From NCBI RefSeq assembly GCF_014201335.1, contig NZ_JACHEB010000001.1:62001-126000 (forward strand): DNA of 64,000 nt. Direction: 5' to 3'. The position numbers and the translations under genes are program-made. Shown piece by piece: positions 54,582 through 62,923 of this stretch (positions are counted from its first letter, which is position 1; each line of letters opens with the position of its first letter). Source of the DNA: Tunturiibacter gelidiferens (GTDB lineage: Bacteria > Acidobacteriota > Terriglobia > Terriglobales > Acidobacteriaceae). The notes under the pieces are model-generated. The model searched no databases. It had not been told where the DNA came from and saw only the letters and a list, made by a program, of their open reading frames with translations.

Positions 54582-55229
54582 ATGTCAAAGATTCGTGTCG
54601 CGGGATTTGGTGTTTCGCTCGACGGTTTCACCGCTGGAGTTGAGCAAAGCCTGAGCGATCCGCTTGGTAAGTGTGGAACCGAGATCTTTCAGTGGTTCTT
54701 TCATACGCGGACCTTCTGCTCAATGCACGGCCAAGAGGGCGGATCCGCCGGCGACACCGACGATGAATTTGCCCATCGGGCGATGGACAACTTCGGCGCC
54801 TTCATCCTCGGTCGAAACATGTTCAGTCCCACGCGCGGCGCTTGGCTGGATGACTCATGGAAGGGCTGGTGGGGCGACAATCCGCCTTATCATGCGCCAA
54901 CCTTCGTTTTGACACATCACGCGCGCGAGCCTCTGGTCATGGAAGGCGGGACAACTTTCTACTTTGTGACCGGCGGAATTGGTGAAGCGCTCGAACGCGC
55001 GAAGCAAGCTGCAGGCCAAAAAGACGTCAAGATTGGAGGAGGCGTCTCGACGGTGCGGCAGTATCTCAAGGCCGGACTCATCGACTCCCTGCATCTCGCG
55101 TCGGTGCCTGTTTTGCTCGGTCAGGGGGAATCGTTGTTTGAGGGGTTGGATCTGCGTGCGCTTGGCTTTTCCGTAACCAATCGCAAAGCTTCGGAATACG
55201 CGAATCATCTCACGCTGGAAAAGGTTTAG
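54582..55229 (+). CDS. RibD C-terminal/dihydrofolate-reductase-like protein
   Basis: A 215-residue single-domain reductase: IRVAGFGVSLDGFTAG at the N-terminus, GAFILGRNMFSPTRGAW, FVLTHHAREPLVMEGGTTFYFV, KIGGGVSTVRQYLKAGLIDSLHLASVPVLLGQG in segments. The pattern matches the RibD_C/YwjB/YyaP group, NADPH-dependent enzymes of uncertain substrate. AGGAGG lies eleven bases before the ATG at 54582; the frame is open further upstream without protein character. It is a lone gene just inside the scar next to tRNA-Ala and may be cargo of the former element. Confidence 0.88.
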   Translation: MSKIRVAGFGVSLDGFTAGVEQSLSDPLGKCGTEIFQWFFHTRTFCSMHGQEGGSAGDTDDEFAHRAMDNFGAFILGRNMFSPTRGAWLDDSWKGWWGDNPPYHAPTFVLTHHAREPLVMEGGTTFYFVTGGIGEALERAKQAAGQKDVKIGGGVSTVRQYLKAGLIDSLHLASVPVLLGQGESLFEGLDLRALGFSVTNRKASEYANHLTLEKV

Positions 55230-55278
55230 AGAAGCCGAGTTGCCAGCACGTCGCGGCGATCGGTATCGCGGTCGAGCC

Positions 55279-55594
55279 TCAGTTGTGTGATGTGAGAACC
55301 AATAGCAGGATGTGGAGTCTTGCTGATAGGGATGGGCGCTCATTTGGCGCGATTTGAGGACGATCACAACGATGGGTGTAACTTGACTTCGATCCGCTAA
55401 GGGGTCGATTTTCACTGTCGGCGAAGTACGGCGGGTAGATAGCTTCCGCGCCGGAATTGCCATAGATTCCAATTTCGCCCAAGGAATCGATATCGGTAGT
55501 TGTCCATAAGGAATTCCCGCGTACCAAAGAGATCGTTGCTCGTGATCTCGCCTGCGTTGACACGTGGCATCAGTGCCGCTTGTTCCTTCCACAC
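55279..55594 (-). pseudogene. Decayed DUF1214-domain gene fragment
   Basis: Two minus frames join into a DUF1214 segment: NAGEITSNDLFGTREFLMDNYRYRFLG (55594 to about 55480), then, after a frameshift, IGIYGNSGAEAIYPPYFAD and RPLSGSKSSYTHR (to about 55390). The remaining domain is lost before the stop at 55279. The intact DUF1254/DUF1214 gene at 58357-59814 shows the same kind of core (GANLPEDGYYPFLVQD), so this is the remnant of a second copy or homologue. It is not translated as one product. Confidence 0.7.
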
Positions 55595-55976
55595 ATTCTT
55601 CGGCCAGACTCAAGTTACATGGGCTGGTCATAAATAAGGCATGTCTCTCGCGAGAATCGCGAATCGCACCGAGTTGGATTTCTCGATGAATGCGAGGCCT
55701 GTAAGCTTCAACCGAGCGAATTTTATACAAAGATGGCTCCCGACGTGGAGGACAACCCTACGCTATGCGATTGGCGCCGACACAGATATCTAGCATTGTT
55801 ATCGATTAGCAGTGTAGTCTTCTGCTGACCTCATATAGGCTGATTGACTCCATCCATAGGCCGAAACCCCTAGGGGATCCTTCATGGCCCTAAGTTGTTT
55901 CGAGTGCTCAGCTGTTCAACGCCACAGCTGAGCCAGTCTTACCGGCCCGATCTGTCCTGGAAGAAGAAGGAGAACG
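55595..55976. other. Intergenic stretch with a palindrome and a hairpin
   Basis: No protein-like frame is present except degenerate continuation of the DUF1214 remnant. CCCCTAGGGG (55867-55876) is a perfect palindrome, and the hairpin at 55906-55933 lies 43 bases before the DUF4239 gene. The promoter of that gene is expected here. Confidence 0.45.
55906..55933. repeat. Hairpin upstream of the DUF4239 gene
   Basis: GCTCAGCTG (55906-55914) pairs perfectly with CAGCTGAGC (55925-55933) around a ten-base loop. It is 43 bases upstream of the DUF4239 ATG, in the expected 5' untranslated region, so it may be an mRNA structure or a regulator site. Confidence 0.55.
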
Positions 55977-56732
55977 ATGAATTCGATTCTGCTCAGTGGC
56001 ATCGTCTTTGCTTGTGTCTTCGCAGCTGCATTGGTTGGTATGGCTATCCGGCGAATCCTTCCGGAGGAACACCTCTGCACGGATGTCAAGGAGACCGTAA
56101 GACTCTCGACGGCTCTAATCTCCACCATGGCTGCGTTGGTCCTCGGAATGCTAGTATCGTCCGCAAAGTCGACCTATGATGCACGGCAGAACGAGGTCGT
56201 AGAGATGTCCTCCGAGATCGTCACGATCGATCGATCCCTGGAACGGTACGGCCCGGAGACCAGGAACATTCGCAGTGAATTCCGCCGCGTTGTAGCGGAG
56301 GGCGTCCAACGTATCTGGCCAGCGCAAAGCTCCTTGCGTTCAGAGCGCAGACCGGCTGACAAAGCTGAAACGCTGGTGGATCAGCTGGAGCATCTGGAGC
56401 CTAAGGATTCGAGTCAAGTCGCCGCAAAGTCCCAGATCACTGTGCAGATTATTGCTTTGCGACACACTCAATGGCTCATGTACCTTAAGTCCCAACACAG
56501 CTCGGTACCCACTCCTCTCCTCGTGGCACTCATCTCCTGGCTGGTGATCATCTTCGTCGGCTTCGGACTCTTCGCTCCACCAAACGCCACGATCTTCGTT
56601 ACGCTAGGTCTTGCCGGCTTAGCCGTATCGGGAGCGATCTTCATCATCCTTGAGATGTATAGCCCCTTTACCGGCGTGATGAGGATCTCTTCAGCTCCCC
56701 TTATCGAAGCGCTCTCTCAGATGGAACGGTAG
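55977..56732 (+). CDS. DUF4239 (bestrophin-like) membrane protein
   Basis: A 251-residue protein with two N-terminal helices (SGIVFACVFAAALVGMAI; LISTMAALVLGMLVSS), a long soluble helical region (residues 65-180) and two C-terminal helices (LLVALISWLVIIFVGFGLF; TLGLAGLAVSGAIFIILEMY). This is the DUF4239 plan, distantly related to bestrophin channels. The function is not established. AAGGAG precedes the ATG. It is the first gene of the envelope run at 55977-62902, separated from the next by 448 bases with a hairpin. Confidence 0.82.
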   Translation: MNSILLSGIVFACVFAAALVGMAIRRILPEEHLCTDVKETVRLSTALISTMAALVLGMLVSSAKSTYDARQNEVVEMSSEIVTIDRSLERYGPETRNIRSEFRRVVAEGVQRIWPAQSSLRSERRPADKAETLVDQLEHLEPKDSSQVAAKSQITVQIIALRHTQWLMYLKSQHSSVPTPLLVALISWLVIIFVGFGLFAPPNATIFVTLGLAGLAVSGAIFIILEMYSPFTGVMRISSAPLIEALSQMER

Positions 56733-56896
56733 TCGTCTGATTCACGATTCTTAATCTCTCAATCTTCAGGCAACGCGCGATCACTTACCAGTCAATTTCT
56801 CAGGGAAATTGATCGGGAGACCAACGTCGCCACGCTTGATCTGTCCGGATCGCTTCAGGGAATCAGTCAAAATTCTCAGAACGTTTTGCGGTCGGC

Positions 56897-56936
56897 GGCT
56901 CCGACCCATCGTAGTTAACTCCGATAGGTCGGAGCC
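56897..56936. repeat. 40-base hairpin in the gap after DUF4239
   Basis: GGCTCCGACC (56897-56906) pairs with GGTCGGAGCC (56927-56936), one mismatch, then ATCG with CGAT around a ten-base loop: fourteen pairs out of fifteen. No T-run follows, so it may be a REP-like element or a terminator of a non-canonical type. The rest of the 56733-57180 gap shows no supported gene. Confidence 0.6.
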
Positions 56937-57180
56937 AAATCGAGTTGGGATTGCGATGTTCTATGTCTCCGTAGTCATGCGAAGTCTATATCTGATCAAA
57001 GCTTAGCCGGTCGGATTGCAATTGGCACATGGATTGCATCTACTCGGAGTGACCTGAGAGCAAGGGCGACGTCACGATCCGGAGAGATATCTCTCTCTGC
57101 CACAAGACGACTTCAGGCGACGGTATGAGCGGCGCAGATGTCGGCAGCAGCAGCGGCGTCGATTTGCCGAAAGAAGTGCA

Positions 57181-58272
57181 ATGGGAATGTTCATGAAGAT
57201 CGGATCGTCGCGAAGCTCATTCAATAACGTCAGTCGCAGGACGTTTCTTTCGACGAGCGCGGCAGCGCTTCTTTCAGTGCGTGCTGTAACAGCGAAAGGT
57301 GAGCAGGCATCTGGCGGCGATCCTCTGCCCTCGTGGAATGATGGACCCGCCAAGGCGGCGGTGCTTGCTTTTGTGAGGGATACGACCGAGAAATCGAGCC
57401 CGAAGTACGTTGAGAAGGCTGACCGAATCGCCACGTTTGATCAAGATGGCACGCTATGGACGGAACACCCGTTGTACGGACAGGCAATGTTTGCGCTGAA
57501 GCGTGTGGGTAAGATGGCGCCGGAACATCCGGAGTGGAAACAGAAGGATCCCTTCAAATCGGTGCTGGCAGGCGACCGTGCGGCGATGAGTAAATTTACT
57601 GAGACTGATTGGCTACAGATCGTCGCCGTGACCCATGCGGGGATGAGCACGGAGGCCTTTGAGGGGATCGTGAACGATTGGATCAAGACAGCCAAAGCAC
57701 CTCGTTTCGACCGGCTTTATACCGATCTTGTCTTTCAGCCCATGCTAGAGGTTATGCAGTATCTGAGGGCCAATGGATTCAGGACGTACATCGTGACGGG
57801 AGGTGGCCAGGAGTTCGTTCGCGCCTACAGCGAGAGGGTGTATGGGGTTCCACCAGAGCACGTTGTTGGATCGAGCATCGTCACGAACTATGACAATTCG
57901 AGCGGGAAGCCGGTGCTAATGCGAGAGCCCAAGCCATTTTTCATCGACGACGGTCCCGGCAAGCCGGTTGGAATAAACCTCTTTATTGGCAAACGGCCGC
58001 AAGCTGCCTTTGGCAACTCCGGAAGTGCCGATTTCAAGTCGGGCGATACTCAAATGCTCGAATGGACACAGGCAGGAGGTGGCGCGCGGTTGATGATGCT
58101 CGTTCTACATGATGACGAGAAGCGCGAGTATGCTTATGGGCCCGCCGCAGGACTCCCGGACACGGGTGTCGGTACATTCTCCGAAGCGCTACTAACTGAG
58201 GCGACGAAAAACGCGTGGATCGTGATCAGTATGAAGAACGATTGGAAGCAGATTTTCCCTTGGCAAAAATGA
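57181..58272 (+). CDS. Tat-exported HAD-family phosphatase-like hydrolase
   Basis: The protein has 363 residues. A twin-arginine signal (VSRRTFLSTSAAALLS) is followed by a HAD core: motif I FDQDGTLWTEHPLYG with the nucleophile and acid Asp, motif II in YIVTGGGQEFVRAY, and motif IV in AFGNSGSADFKSGDTQMLEW. The cap lies between motifs I and II. Such proteins hydrolyse phosphomonoesters in the periplasm; the substrate is unknown. Several ATGs compete at the start (57181, 57187, 57193). The DUF1254/1214 lipoprotein gene follows by 84 bases, the same order as in several other bacterial clusters I recall. Confidence 0.87.
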   Translation: MGMFMKIGSSRSSFNNVSRRTFLSTSAAALLSVRAVTAKGEQASGGDPLPSWNDGPAKAAVLAFVRDTTEKSSPKYVEKADRIATFDQDGTLWTEHPLYGQAMFALKRVGKMAPEHPEWKQKDPFKSVLAGDRAAMSKFTETDWLQIVAVTHAGMSTEAFEGIVNDWIKTAKAPRFDRLYTDLVFQPMLEVMQYLRANGFRTYIVTGGGQEFVRAYSERVYGVPPEHVVGSSIVTNYDNSSGKPVLMREPKPFFIDDGPGKPVGINLFIGKRPQAAFGNSGSADFKSGDTQMLEWTQAGGGARLMMLVLHDDEKREYAYGPAAGLPDTGVGTFSEALLTEATKNAWIVISMKNDWKQIFPWQK

Positions 58273-58356
58273 ATTGAACGACCTCTTTACTGGCCATAAC
58301 CGCTCGCTCCGCTTTTTCTGGAAGTCGAGTGCGTACTTGAAAAGGAAATTCCAGTG

Positions 58357-59814
58357 ATGATGATAAAGTTGACAGCGTATGCACTGCTCATGTCACTTGC
58401 CTTGGCAGTTGGCTGCAAGCAAACGCCCTCTCAGGACCCGACAACCTCGACCGCGCCTGAAGCTGTCGTGAAAGATGCCGCATCTGCCTACGAATATCTG
58501 TATCCTCTGGTCGTCTTCGGCGTCTCGACGGAGGCTCTCACCAACGTTGAGAAACCGACCTGGGAGACATTGTCGGCACCCATCAATCAGTTCATGAGTG
58601 TGCGCCAAAGCCGTCCAGATAATCATGGCGTCATCCTTCCCAGCACGGACACTTTGTATACCCTGGCCTGGACTGACGTGACGAATGAACCTGTGATATT
58701 TACGACACCGGCCATTCCGAACGTTCCCGGAACTACCAAAAAGCGGTTCATGATGTACGAGTTTATGGACGCATGGACGAAGGTCTACTACAGCAATGGC
58801 CTTCAGAAGGGTCTGACTAAGAAAACCAGCTTCATCATGGTCGGCCCCGACTTCAAGGGCGACCTGCCTAAGATTCCGAATAGCATCGTCGTCCACTGTA
58901 CGACCAATCAGTCCTGGCTGATCGTCCGCACCCAAGTTGAAGGGCTCAACGATCTGCCCAATGTTCACGCGGTTCAAGATCAATATGATCTGAGGCCACT
59001 CAGCGCGTTCGGTAAACCTTTTACTCAACCTCTCGGAACCGTCAATCCCAATATACCCGTCACGCCTGGCCCGTCGCCGCAAGCCAATGCGCTTGACGGC
59101 GAGAAGTTCTTCACGAAAGCCGCCGAGTGGTTTAACAAAGTGCCATTTCCCGACGAAGATAGGGCCAAGGGCGTTGACAAACTCCTTGCCCAGTTCGGGA
59201 TAGTTCACGGTCAACCCTTCGACTACTCCGCCTTATCGCTTGAAAAGAAGGCGGCTATGGGTCTCGCCACGAAGGCAGTCCAACATGAGTTCGATAAGAT
59301 CGCCGCAAATCCGGCCAGCATCGGAGATCTGAAACAAGGGTGGCTCATTCCAAATCCACACCTCGGAAACTATGGAACAGATTATTCGCTCCGAGCAGGA
59401 ATCGCCTTTGTGGGATTTGGCGCGAACCTTCCCGAGGATGGCTACTACCCCTTCTTGGTTCAGGATAGCGCTGGAAAGACCCTGGATGGCGGGAAGAAGT
59501 ACACGATTACCTTTGCCAAGGGCCAAACACCGCCTGCCGGAGGGTTCTGGTCCGTTACCAACTATCAGAATCACTTTCTGATACCCGGCACTACAAAGTT
59601 TTCTGTAAGTGACTGGATGAACCCAAAGAAAAACGCTGACGGATCTTTGACCATCTACCTTCAGCCTACAAGTCCCGGCGCGGACAAAGAGCTCAATTGG
59701 CTACCAACATCAGCGAGCATCCCGATGATGACCCCGCTAATGCGCCTTTACTGGCCATTGCCACCCGCTCTCAATGGCACGTGGTACCCACCGCCCGCAA
59801 TTGAAGTGCAATAA
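58357..59814 (+). CDS. DUF1254/DUF1214 lipoprotein
   Basis: About 485 residues with a lipobox (LALAVGCKQ). The DUF1254 part is YEYLYPLVVFGVSTEALTN, GVILPSTDTLYTLAWTDVT and RFMMYEFMDAWTKVYYSNG; the DUF1214 part is GIAFVGFGANLPEDGYYPFLVQD, the conserved PPAGGFWSVTNYQNHFLIPG and SLTIYLQPTSPGADKELNWLPT. Function unknown; members are periplasmic and appear next to OmpA and phosphatase genes. The start may be GTG 58354 or ATG 58357, with AAGGA upstream. A decayed homologue lies at 55279-55594. Confidence 0.88.
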   Translation: MMIKLTAYALLMSLALAVGCKQTPSQDPTTSTAPEAVVKDAASAYEYLYPLVVFGVSTEALTNVEKPTWETLSAPINQFMSVRQSRPDNHGVILPSTDTLYTLAWTDVTNEPVIFTTPAIPNVPGTTKKRFMMYEFMDAWTKVYYSNGLQKGLTKKTSFIMVGPDFKGDLPKIPNSIVVHCTTNQSWLIVRTQVEGLNDLPNVHAVQDQYDLRPLSAFGKPFTQPLGTVNPNIPVTPGPSPQANALDGEKFFTKAAEWFNKVPFPDEDRAKGVDKLLAQFGIVHGQPFDYSALSLEKKAAMGLATKAVQHEFDKIAANPASIGDLKQGWLIPNPHLGNYGTDYSLRAGIAFVGFGANLPEDGYYPFLVQDSAGKTLDGGKKYTITFAKGQTPPAGGFWSVTNYQNHFLIPGTTKFSVSDWMNPKKNADGSLTIYLQPTSPGADKELNWLPTSASIPMMTPLMRLYWPLPPALNGTWYPPPAIEVQ

Positions 59815-59850
59815 ACACACAGAAGCGCAGCCAGACTGAGGTCATACACC

Positions 59851-60351
59851 ATGAAACGTCGCCTTCTTCTCGTCGCGGTTACGGTGCTCCTTTTGAGCAA
59901 TTTCGCCTTATCCGCCCAGACAGATACTCCAGCAGCGTCCGGTGATGCCTATTGGATTGCTTATTGGGGAAGCCCAAAAGTGGTTCTCTATGGTCCCGAG
60001 GAACAAGCGTTTAACCAAAACATCCATCAAGTGCCGTTCGCCCATGACCGTTTCGATCATGCATTAGATCAGGACACTTTGAACGCAAATGTCCAATGGT
60101 TGAAGGATCATCCGGGTGATCGTTTCTTCATTGAAGGTTATGCATCTGTGACCGGCAGCGAGGGCTACAATCTCAACCTCTCGAGACAGCGAGCGGAGTG
60201 GGTCAGAGAAATCATGATTCATAAGGGCATTCCGGAGAACCAAATCGTGCTGGCCGTGCCGTGGGGGAAGTTGTATCCAGCTTGTATCGACTCCTCCGAG
60301 GATTGCCATGCTAAGAACCGAGTTGTCCGGTTTGCCTACGCTCCTCGTTGA
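59851..60351 (+). CDS. OmpA-like periplasmic protein
   Basis: A 166-residue protein with a signal peptide (LLLVAVTVLLLSNFALSAQ) and a C-terminal OmpA-like fold: RFFIEGYASVTGSEGYNLNLSRQRAEWVREIMIHKGIP and NRVVRFAYAP. The peptidoglycan-binding Asp of the usual GHTD is replaced (GYAS), while the Arg after LS is kept. It is therefore uncertain whether it binds diaminopimelate as OmpA does. GAGGT precedes the ATG. It is the second gene after the phosphatase and the DUF1254 lipoprotein. Confidence 0.85.
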   Translation: MKRRLLLVAVTVLLLSNFALSAQTDTPAASGDAYWIAYWGSPKVVLYGPEEQAFNQNIHQVPFAHDRFDHALDQDTLNANVQWLKDHPGDRFFIEGYASVTGSEGYNLNLSRQRAEWVREIMIHKGIPENQIVLAVPWGKLYPACIDSSEDCHAKNRVVRFAYAPR

Positions 60352-60441
60352 GAGAACTCGCCGCTCGCAGGAAAAGCTGGTTCTGAGTGATCACCGTTAA
60401 AGCTTGTAGGAAATGCTCTCATTTCAGTCGAGGTAAAGAAT

Positions 60442-61365
60442 ATGAAAAAGCTTCACGCAAACCGTTGTGTCGGACTCGTCGTTATTTTGGTTGCGGCGTT
60501 GACTTTGACGATTCAAGTTGCCCAGGGTCAATCCCAAATCCAAGGCGTGATTAATGGCCGCAGCGGTGCGACCATGACGGTGCAAAGTGCCGGATCTCCC
60601 AACACTGTCGTGCTTCTGACTGACAGTACGAGCGTCGGAGAGGTTGAAGGGGTCTTCAAAGCTCGCACAAAGCAGATGCCTATGACGGCTCTCATTCCCG
60701 GCCTTCCTGTTCAGATAAAGGGAACTCTTAATGATCAAAATCAGTTTGTCGCCGACACTATCAAATTCAAAGGCTCAGACCTGAAAGCTGCCATGGACGC
60801 CCAGGCGGGTCTGCAACCGACCGAGCAGAAGGTAGCTGCCAATGCGGCGCAGATACAGTTGAGTGACCAGGAGATTGCAGCGCAACAGGCAGCCCTGCAG
60901 CAGCAACAAGCTCAACTTACGGCCGAGCAGCAAAAGGTCGCTGCAAATAAAGCGGCCATCGCAGCTGCTAACAAACGCTTTGGCGAGTTAGGCGAATACA
61001 ACATCCTTGGAGAAACCACTGTTCTCTTCGCTAATGGGAAGATCACCGTGGAGCCGCAATATAAAGAGCAGCTTCTGAAGCTAGCACAACAAGCCAAAGG
61101 TATTACTGCCTACATTCTTCAGGTACAGGGGTATGCCTCTGCGGTCGGCAGCGCTGCGTTGAATCAAAGACTTAGCAGCGAGCGCGCGAACGCGGTCACC
61201 GCAATTCTCGTTCAACAAGGTCAGATTCCTCTCACCAATATGCTCGCCCCTGGTGCAATGGGAACATCTTCTCAGGTTGACTCTGACAAGACCTCTGAAG
61301 GTCAGGCTGAAAACCGCCGTGTCGTCGTGCGGATTCTGCAAAACAAAGGCGTCTCTGGCAATTGA
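60442..61365 (+). CDS. Exported protein with coiled coil and OmpA-like domain
   Basis: The protein has 307 residues. Signal peptide (LVVILVAALTLTIQVAQGQ); a small beta-barrel-like N-domain (IQGVINGRSGATMTVQSA, PGLPVQIKGTLNDQNQFVADTI, similar to DUF5666); a Gln/Ala-rich coiled coil at about 125-180; then an OmpA-like domain (VLFANGKITVEPQYKEQLLKL, QGYASAVGSAALNQRLSSERANAV, ENRRVVVRIL). As in the preceding gene, GHTD reads GYAS. GAGGT precedes the ATG. The coiled coil would span part of the periplasm between anchor and wall. Confidence 0.85.
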   Translation: MKKLHANRCVGLVVILVAALTLTIQVAQGQSQIQGVINGRSGATMTVQSAGSPNTVVLLTDSTSVGEVEGVFKARTKQMPMTALIPGLPVQIKGTLNDQNQFVADTIKFKGSDLKAAMDAQAGLQPTEQKVAANAAQIQLSDQEIAAQQAALQQQQAQLTAEQQKVAANKAAIAAANKRFGELGEYNILGETTVLFANGKITVEPQYKEQLLKLAQQAKGITAYILQVQGYASAVGSAALNQRLSSERANAVTAILVQQGQIPLTNMLAPGAMGTSSQVDSDKTSEGQAENRRVVVRILQNKGVSGN

Positions 61366-61474
61366 AATCTGGAGTCACAGTACTGACGTTGTTGGGTGGT
61401 CACATTCGACGGCCACCTCCCTTAGATTCGGGCTCTGAATAAAGCTTGTCCAATCTCAGTTGAGGAGAATAAAT

Positions 61475-62077
61475 ATGCGTGCCTATTCGAGAACTTCCAA
61501 GATGATCTTGAAGAGTTTTGTAGTTGCAGCTATCTGCCTGCTAGCCGTCCATCCAGGGTTTGCCCGAGACAAATACGAAACTATTGACGCTCAGGCCTTC
61601 GGTACCGGCACACAGATGGGGCAGAATATAGGCGTCACCTTGAACATCTATGAGTTTTCTACTCCTGCAGACCGAGTAACCCTAGTCCAGGCTTACGAGA
61701 AGGGCCAAAATCAGGGTCTCGTTAACGCTCTCTCACGAATGAAAGCTGTAGGGCACGTTGAGATAACCGGTACGCTCGGCTACGACTGTGCCTATATCAG
61801 AATGACGGCCACGCCCACCGGACGTAAGATCGTATTCGTCACAAATCGGCAGATCCGTTTTGGAGAAGCATTCTTCGACACCCAATCCCAGTCATACAAC
61901 CTGACGGCCGGCGTTCTCGAACTCAACGATCAGGACAAGAGTAAGAGCACAGGAATTCTGTATCCCGAAGCGCAATTGACCATGAATAAAGAAGGCCAAC
62001 TGACATTGGATTTGAATCAGAACCCCTGGAGACTTTCCGACCTCCTCGATTGGAAGGGAACTGCGGGAGTTAATTAA
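61475..62077 (+). CDS. Secreted protein of unknown function
   Basis: A 200-residue protein starting at the ATG at 61475, which has GAGGAG seven bases upstream; an in-frame TTG at 61460 lies before the Shine-Dalgarno. Signal peptide (SFVVAAICLLAVHPGFA). The mature part is beta-rich, with VTLNIYEFSTPADRVTLVQAY, GHVEITGTLGYDCAYIRM and ILYPEAQLTMNKEGQLTLDL. I do not recognise the family. Its position after two OmpA-like genes suggests a periplasmic or envelope role. Confidence 0.75.
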   Translation: MRAYSRTSKMILKSFVVAAICLLAVHPGFARDKYETIDAQAFGTGTQMGQNIGVTLNIYEFSTPADRVTLVQAYEKGQNQGLVNALSRMKAVGHVEITGTLGYDCAYIRMTATPTGRKIVFVTNRQIRFGEAFFDTQSQSYNLTAGVLELNDQDKSKSTGILYPEAQLTMNKEGQLTLDLNQNPWRLSDLLDWKGTAGVN

Positions 62078-62194
62078 AGTAGTGCCAATAAGGCACTTGG
62101 CATCGGTGACGCTAGTGATCGACGCTTCAATCTCATAAAAATCGACAACGCCAATTGCATATCAACTAGCTCTTATGTGGTTTGAGGAGATGTG

Positions 62195-62902
62195 ATGTCG
62201 AAAGATAGACCCACAATAGGAGTTGATGGATTGTTGCTTCCGATCCTGCCCCCGGAGAGAGATCCTCGCGTTTGGGCGCGGCTCGTGAGAATCATGTTCT
62301 ACTTGCCCGGATTTATGGCATTGCTCCTAATCAAGACAGGAGAACCCGTGAGCTTCGGCATCACGGTGGAGCTCCTAATGCTATCGAGCGCGGCTGCCTT
62401 GGTTGGTGGTCTCTTTATAGGTGCTGATTCGTCAGGTACAGGAGCCGACGCTGCTTCGAAAATTGGCGTGTGGAGCGGATCTTTAATACTCGAGTTATTA
62501 GCCGTTGTTCCTTTTTTATGCGCTGTGCCTTCTTTGTTCCACGAGCTCGCTCATAGCACACTGCTGCATGCTCGGTTACCCGACACAGTAGACACATCGC
62601 TCGGGGCGTCCGAACTGTTGCCGATGGCCGCGATCCTGATCTTTATGCTTTATCAACTGGCAGGTTTTGGAACCTTACATTTTATCCTGCGAAAGACAGG
62701 AAATTGGATGGTGAATGCTGTGATTCTGTGCTTGATCATTGCCAGTTATGTCGCCAATCGCGAACGGATCTATCTATGGGAGCGAAGATGCACAGGGGTC
62801 TTGGTGATCCTGATGGTGCTTACAACCATCTACGCAATTCTTAGGTTGAAGCAGATGCAGTTGACTTATGATGAGCGGCTTCCGCCCAAATCGCAAAAGT
62901 AG
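62195..62902 (+). CDS. Multi-pass membrane protein of unknown function
   Basis: A 235-residue integral membrane protein with about six helices: LVRIMFYLPGFMALLLI, TVELLMLSSAAALVGGLFIG, SLILELLAVVPFLCAVPSL, LLPMAAILIFMLYQLAGF, MVNAVILCLIIASYVA and RCTGVLVILMVLTTIYAIL. I do not recognise the family. The ATG at 62195 (after a GTG at 62192) has GAGGAGA five bases upstream. It is the last gene of the envelope run and converges on the phospholipase D-like pseudogene. Confidence 0.72.
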   Translation: MSKDRPTIGVDGLLLPILPPERDPRVWARLVRIMFYLPGFMALLLIKTGEPVSFGITVELLMLSSAAALVGGLFIGADSSGTGADAASKIGVWSGSLILELLAVVPFLCAVPSLFHELAHSTLLHARLPDTVDTSLGASELLPMAAILIFMLYQLAGFGTLHFILRKTGNWMVNAVILCLIIASYVANRERIYLWERRCTGVLVILMVLTTIYAILRLKQMQLTYDERLPPKSQK

Positions 62903-62923
62903 GCCTCGTGCACCGTTCTGAGT

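Noticed and set aside
56809..57006. Plus-strand 65-codon frame after DUF4239
   Set aside because: It spans the 40-base hairpin and has no supporting ribosome site or conserved features.
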